Of a DNA stretch of 64,000 nt, positions 60,127 to 64,000 are shown piece by piece. The position numbers were made by a program, and so were the translations under genes. Each line of letters opens with the position of its first letter. Within the stretch, counting starts at the first letter, position 1. This DNA is from Streptomyces odontomachi (GTDB lineage: Bacteria; Actinomycetota; Actinomycetes; Streptomycetales; Streptomycetaceae), in contig NZ_JAMJWG010000024.1 of the NCBI RefSeq assembly GCF_024435355.1, positions 1 to 64,000 on the forward strand. The letters run 5' to 3'. The notes under the pieces are model-generated. The model was given only the letters and a program-made list of their open reading frames with translations. It had not been told where the DNA came from and made no database searches.

Positions 60127-60273
60127 CCCTGGCTTGCTCACTTGCTTTAGCAAGCCAGGGAGCAAGCGGCTCGGTTGGCTTAGCAAGTCGGACCCTAGCT
60201 TACGACTCCTAAAGAGGTCTTGACGACTGGCGAGACGTACGTCATAGTCAAAGCAACTCCTAAAGAAGAGTTG
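60127..60273. promoter_or_regulatory. Operator-like inverted repeats upstream of the GntR-GT2 unit
   Basis: CCCTGGCTTGCT (60127-60138) and AGCAAGCCAGGG (60149-60160) form a perfect 12-bp dyad. Two further sites with ACTCCTAAAGA (60204-60214 and 60256-60266) occur, the second in a CAACTC/GAGTTG dyad (60254-60273). They lie 45-190 bp in front of the GntR gene. The remaining DNA to 60612 shows no gene. Confidence 0.65.
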
Positions 60274-60612
60274 AGGAGTGCAAGACCTTAGCTCCTGATG
60301 AGTTGCTGCGCCCGTTGGAGAGCCCTGCGGACATCTGCGGGGTGCGTACGGCGGCAGTGCTCGTTGCTTGAGAACTCCACAGAGTGCCTGGACGAACGAG
60401 TGATTTTGATCTTCGGTCCGTCCGCCCTGGTCAGCGCCATGTATCGCCATGTGTGGTGGTGAGGGCGGGGTGGGCGGGCCGGAGGTGATGGCCGCTCGTT
60501 GATCGTTTCTTGATTGGCGGGTGGTCTCCCTGATCCCCCGGCCGTGGCGTGGCGGGTCCACTCGTCTCGCCTGCTCGGTCGGTTGCCTCTGTTCTCGAAG
60601 GGAGTCCCCTCC

Positions 60613-60987
60613 ATGCAGCTCGCCCTCGGCGATGTTGTCCGCGACCGGACCGACCTGGCCTTAGGCACCGTCGCCGGTGTCGCGAACCACCCCGGCGGCA
60701 GCCTCGTCGCGGTGTGCCTGCCCGGTGATGCCGTACGGCTCTGTCCACCGAGTGATCTCGATGTGGTCGCTCGGTACGCGAGGCCGGTGACGACCCGGCA
60801 GGGCGTGATTGCCCTCGGCGTCATACTCCTCGGCTTCGTCGGGGCCTATGTCGGCTCGGACTGTGCCAGTGAGTTGGGGGCCAGCTGGCCCCTGGTCGTC
60901 ATGTCCGGACTGGGTGGCTACACGGCGGTCACGACCGCGTACGAGTGGGCGCTCCGCCTCACGGGGCCCCGGCGCTTCCGCGTCTGA
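60613..60987 (+). CDS. Small membrane protein of the AICE transfer region
   Basis: 124 residues from ATG 60613. A beta-like N-terminal half (ALGDVVRDRTDLALGTVAGV, ... LPGDAVRLCPPSDLDVVARY) is followed by two membrane segments (GVIALGVILLGFVGAYVGS and WPLVVMSGLGGYTAVTTAYE). It is at the head of the plus-strand unit leading to the TraB-like gene. Members of such units help spread plasmid between hyphal compartments; for this gene that is inference. Confidence 0.7.
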   Translation: MQLALGDVVRDRTDLALGTVAGVANHPGGSLVAVCLPGDAVRLCPPSDLDVVARYARPVTTRQGVIALGVILLGFVGAYVGSDCASELGASWPLVVMSGLGGYTAVTTAYEWALRLTGPRRFRV

Positions 60988-61133
60988 GCGCGCCACGACC
61001 TCACGACCTTGGGACGACCGCAGCACGCCCCTGCACGACATCACCACAGCCGGTCGCGGTGGACCGACGGGTCAAGGACGCCCACCGGGCCGGCTCTCCC
61101 ATCCCATCCACTTGAGGATCTTGGAGAGATCGC

Positions 61134-61460
61134 ATGCGTACATATGTCGGCCACCTGGTGGCCGCGAACATGGTTACGCCCGATGAGTCCGCCTTCGGCG
61201 AGGCCGAGAATTCGGGCTTCGGGGCGGAGGACTTCCGAACGCTGTTTGTCGGTAAGCCGGGCGAAACGGCCGAGGAGGCGGATGCGCGGGCGGAGGTTGC
61301 CCGCGAGGTGTTCGCCGAGCTGATGGACGAAGGCGTGGACGACGAGATCGCTCGCCTGGATGCCGCATACGCGGCATGGCTCCTCTGCGCGGCTTCCCTG
61401 CGACGGTACTCGTACCACGAACCGGTTCGGGACGTGGCCAGGGTGGAGGCGGCTGCGTAA
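61134..61460 (+). CDS. Small conserved AICE protein
   Basis: 108 residues from ATG 61134, with GGAGAG in front. Helical: TAEEADARAEVAREVFAELM then DEIARLDAAYAAWLLCAASL. No motif. The stop overlaps the next start (TAATG). Confidence 0.65.
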   Translation: MRTYVGHLVAANMVTPDESAFGEAENSGFGAEDFRTLFVGKPGETAEEADARAEVAREVFAELMDEGVDDEIARLDAAYAAWLLCAASLRRYSYHEPVRDVARVEAAA

Positions 61461-62746
61461 TGCTGCCCGATCTTCCTGTGCACGGTGCCGTCGCGTCGCT
61501 GGTAGCGGCCGTCGCCGTTCTGCTCGTCGCATGGTCGGCCTGGCGTGCTCTGCGCCGGCTGGGCGGCGGCGGGAAGCGCGGTACGCCGGCTGTATGGGCT
61601 GCGTCCGTCGCCGCGGCAGGCTGTACGGCCTACAGCGCGGACACGTCGTGGCGGTTCGCCGCTGATTACCTGGACATGAGCGGCACGGCGGAGCGTGCGG
61701 GGATGTTCGGTGCCGCGGAACTGGCCCTCTTCGCCACCGCGCTCATGGCCAGGCAGAACCTTAACGGGCCTGCGCGGGCGCCCGGCGCTCCGGGTGTTCT
61801 CGTCTGGCTGATCACCGGCGTTCAGATCATCCCCGCGTATGCCGAGTCCGGTGCTGTCGGCGGCACGGTCCGGGCCTTCGTCGGGCCCGTGATGGCCGCG
61901 ATGCTGTGGCACCTGGCCATGGGCATCGAGCTACGGCACCGCAAGCCGGACGCCGCCTCGCGCGGCGTGGCGGCCGTCGTGGGTCGCGAGCTGCGCGAAC
62001 GGATGCTCTCCTGCCTCGGGATCGCCGCAAGTAACCGCGACGCCGCCCAGATCACCCGGGACCGGGCCACAGTCCGGGCCGTCGCCCTGGCCGCCCAGCT
62101 CGCCGAGAAGACCCCGGAGCAGCGAGGCCGGCGAAGTGGTCGACGCGCCGCGCGCCGCCTGGCCGTGGCGGTGGCCCGAGCGTCCGTGGGCACCGACCGC
62201 GAACAACGTCGAACGCTGCTTGACCAGCTCGCCGCGCGCCGACACGCCGCCGCCCTCGCGACGGTCGACCTGCCGTCGCCGTGGGAGGAGTTCACCACGG
62301 ATCCGGCGGCCTCGGCGCTCGCCGCGAACACGCGCGAGCAGATGCGGCACGCAACGGACACGATCCGGCGCCATGGCGCCCCGTCTCGGTTGCTCTTCGC
62401 CGACGTTGTTCCTGCGTACGGGGTGAACGGTGGCGGCTGTTCACCTGAACACCGGACGCCCGTCGGCTCGTCGGCGGCCGAGGGCCCAGCGGCCGAGAAG
62501 CTGGATACGGCCAAGGCCCACGCCGCCATCGAGGACGGCTGGACCCAGGGCCTCACGATCCGGGAGACCGCCAAGCGAGCCACCCGCGCACCGAGCTACG
62601 TACACGGCGTCTTCGTGCGGCTTGAGGAGGAACGCGGTCCGCGGCCGGCTTCCGATCAACCCGAGATGGGCGACGACGCCGACGAGCCGGACGCCGAGGC
62701 AGCCGAGCCGGCGATTCCCGAACCTTCCGCCGTGGCAACGCCCTGA
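61460..62746 (+). CDS. Multi-pass membrane protein of the transfer unit (Spd-like)
   Basis: 428 residues from ATG 61460. Four or five hydrophobic segments in the first 190 residues (SLVAAVAVLLVAWSAWRALR; VWAASVAAAGCTAYSA; GAAELALFATALMARQN; GVLVWLITGVQIIPAYA; VGPVMAAMLWHLAMGIELRH), then a basic helical cytoplasmic part and an HTH-like end (DGWTQGLTIRETAKRATRAP). It resembles DUF2637-type or Spd proteins of Streptomyces conjugative elements. It sits just before the translocase gene. An acidic tail ends it. Confidence 0.7.
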   Translation: MLPDLPVHGAVASLVAAVAVLLVAWSAWRALRRLGGGGKRGTPAVWAASVAAAGCTAYSADTSWRFAADYLDMSGTAERAGMFGAAELALFATALMARQNLNGPARAPGAPGVLVWLITGVQIIPAYAESGAVGGTVRAFVGPVMAAMLWHLAMGIELRHRKPDAASRGVAAVVGRELRERMLSCLGIAASNRDAAQITRDRATVRAVALAAQLAEKTPEQRGRRSGRRAARRLAVAVARASVGTDREQRRTLLDQLAARRHAAALATVDLPSPWEEFTTDPAASALAANTREQMRHATDTIRRHGAPSRLLFADVVPAYGVNGGGCSPEHRTPVGSSAAEGPAAEKLDTAKAHAAIEDGWTQGLTIRETAKRATRAPSYVHGVFVRLEEERGPRPASDQPEMGDDADEPDAEAAEPAIPEPSAVATP

Positions 62747-62882
62747 CCGGCGGCCCTCCGGCGTCCACCCGCACACGCACCACTTCGCACCGCACACACC
62801 CACCACCCACGCCGTGGCCCGGCCGCTGCTTTGGCCGGTAGGGCCGGGCCCGGCGTTCCTCCACTGAAGGAAGGAAGCACCA

Positions 62883-64000
62883 GTGAAGCACGGGGACAAC
62901 GACGACGAGCGCGACCTGTTCGCACGCCTGGAGCAGGAAATGCAGGCCGACGACTCCGACGACGAACCCGACGAAGACGTAGAAGCCGACACGGCCCACC
63001 ACCGGGGCAGCAGGGACAAACACACGACGTCCGCGCACCCCCGCCCCAGCACCGCCGATCAAGACGACCCGGACAAGGCCACGATGGTCGACTGCCCGGG
63101 TGGGCCCTCGGGCCCCACCCTCATGGACCGCGTACGCGGCGCACGCCGCCGCCCCGTGGTCCCGGCCTGGGCGAAGTCCGTCCGAGAGTTCAAGGCGGCC
63201 GGCAAGGGAGTCGCCGAGTACGGCTGGCATGTCACCGCGTACCACGCCGTACGCACCCCCTGGTACGCCGCCCGCCTCACCCTCCAGGCGCCCCGCGGCA
63301 CCGCCACTTTCGTCGGCAACACGCTGCGCTGGGCGAGGGACGCCGAAGGCGAGCACCTGCGCCAACTCGCCGCCACCGCCGACGACATCGACGGCTACCT
63401 GAAGCTGTCCCGCCAGCGTGACCGCCGAGTCCGCTGGCGCACCCTCGTCACGATCGCCGCATCGCTCACCGGCACCGCGACAGCCATCGCGATGTACGTG
63501 CTGGCCCCGACCTGGCTCCTCGCCCTCGGCTCCGCCGTGGCGACGCTGGGGCTGGGATGGCTCGGCCAGCCGGCCGACGCCCCGGTCATCCACAGGGCTG
63601 TGGAGATCCCACGGGCCACGAAACTCACCAGCGACGTCGTGCTGCGCGCCCTCGGTGGCCTCGGTATCAAGGCGATCAACCAGGCGCAGGCCCGCGGCGA
63701 GGACGGTTTCGTGTTCTCGGCGCCCATCACCCGCGACGGGCCCGGCTGGCTCGCCGAGGGCGATCTCCCGTACGGCGTCACCGTCACCGACGTGATCGAG
63801 CGCCGCGACCGCCTAGCATCCGGCCTGCGCCGCCCGCTGGGCTGCGTCTGGCCCGATGCCGTACCCGACGAGCACACCGGGCGGCTCCGCCTGTGGGTCG
63901 GTGACCAGGATCTCTCGAAGGCTCCGCAGGAAGCCTGGCCGTTGACCAAGGCCAGCACGGTCGACCTGTTCAAGCCGGCCCCCTGGGGTACCGACCAGCG
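62883..64000 (+). CDS. FtsK/SpoIIIE-type DNA translocase (TraB-like), 5' part
   Basis: Open to the window edge; 372 codons are seen from GTG 62883, with GAAGGAAGGAAG in front. An acidic start (NDDERDLFARLEQEMQADDS) is followed by a long polar region, then two membrane helices (TLVTIAASLTGTATAIAMYV and ALGSAVATLGLGWLGQPAD) and the conserved region RALGGLGIKAINQAQARGED. The FtsK motor domain itself lies beyond 64000. In AICEs this protein moves double-stranded DNA between mycelia. It identifies the right part of the window as a conjugative element. Confidence 0.88.
   Translation, partial: MKHGDNDDERDLFARLEQEMQADDSDDEPDEDVEADTAHHRGSRDKHTTSAHPRPSTADQDDPDKATMVDCPGGPSGPTLMDRVRGARRRPVVPAWAKSVREFKAAGKGVAEYGWHVTAYHAVRTPWYAARLTLQAPRGTATFVGNTLRWARDAEGEHLRQLAATADDIDGYLKLSRQRDRRVRWRTLVTIAASLTGTATAIAMYVLAPTWLLALGSAVATLGLGWLGQPADAPVIHRAVEIPRATKLTSDVVLRALGGLGIKAINQAQARGEDGFVFSAPITRDGPGWLAEGDLPYGVTVTDVIERRDRLASGLRRPLGCVWPDAVPDEHTGRLRLWVGDQDLSKAPQEAWPLTKASTVDLFKPAPWGTDQ

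Larger units (their letters stand above)
39791..64000. mobile_element. Putative AICE in tRNA-Phe, left part (right end outside the window)
   Basis: Starts at the tRNA-Phe fragment and carries, towards the right, AICE-type regulators, small proteins and the first part of an FtsK/TraB translocase; rep, xis, int and the intact tRNA-Phe would follow beyond 64000. The CRISPR-Cas locus lies inside these limits. The claim that it is one continuous element is an inference. Confidence 0.55.

Overview
The window is high-GC actinomycete DNA, almost certainly Streptomyces: GTG starts are common, genes are short and translationally coupled, GntR/PadR/XRE regulators are frequent, and there are two sets of genes typical of actinomycete integrative and conjugative elements (AICEs). 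Several islands (about 2.0-4.4, 8.8-9.8, 11.1-13.4 and 39.9-41.9 kb) use visibly more A/T at third codon positions than the core genes and look acquired.

1-16.4 kb is a tandem pile-up of decayed integrative elements at a tRNA-Gly(CCC) gene (16351-16424, minus strand). The 3' 47 bp of this tRNA recur at 993 and 8113, each just after the same rho-independent terminator. Element 1 (about 1.0-8.1 kb) carries a two-gene CBASS-like module (SLATT two-TM effector plus CD-NTase), an RsbW-like ATPase with a coupled partner, an XRE/TPR regulator and a YdcF-like protein. Element 2 (about 8.1-16.4 kb) carries an HTH protein, a small membrane protein, a large PIN-domain protein, a second diverged copy of the ATPase module fused by deletion to the tail of a RepSA-like replication initiator, then xis and int.

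16.9-39.6 kb is chromosome-like: dcd, a phosphoribosyltransferase, and a five-gene conflict-type operon on the minus strand (Trypco1 protein, trypsin-like protease with an EAD-like tail, VMAP, MoxR ATPase, and a SAV_2336-type vWA/NTPase/seven-blade WD40 protein). After these come a Yip1 protein, an FG-GAP protein, a long Fe-S oxidoreductase, ASCH and GGCT-like proteins, GNAT, PadR plus a sigma factor fused to a membrane domain, a TIGR03086 protein and an aldo/keto reductase.

39.8-64 kb begins with a 42-nt 3' fragment of a tRNA-Phe, in the orientation expected for the far end of an element whose intact tRNA and integrase lie beyond the right edge. It holds a pentapeptide-repeat membrane protein, an FkbM methyltransferase, a frameshifted WXG-like gene, a truncated type I-B-like CRISPR-Cas locus (cas7 without its N-terminus, then cas5-cas3-cas4-cas1-cas2 and a 33-repeat array) and AICE regulatory and transfer genes: GntR regulators, small cysteine-rich proteins, a GT2 glycosyltransferase, DUF3800, membrane proteins and the start of an FtsK/TraB translocase. 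If the element is continuous, the CRISPR-Cas locus is AICE cargo. Its effector complex is broken while the adaptation genes and array look intact.
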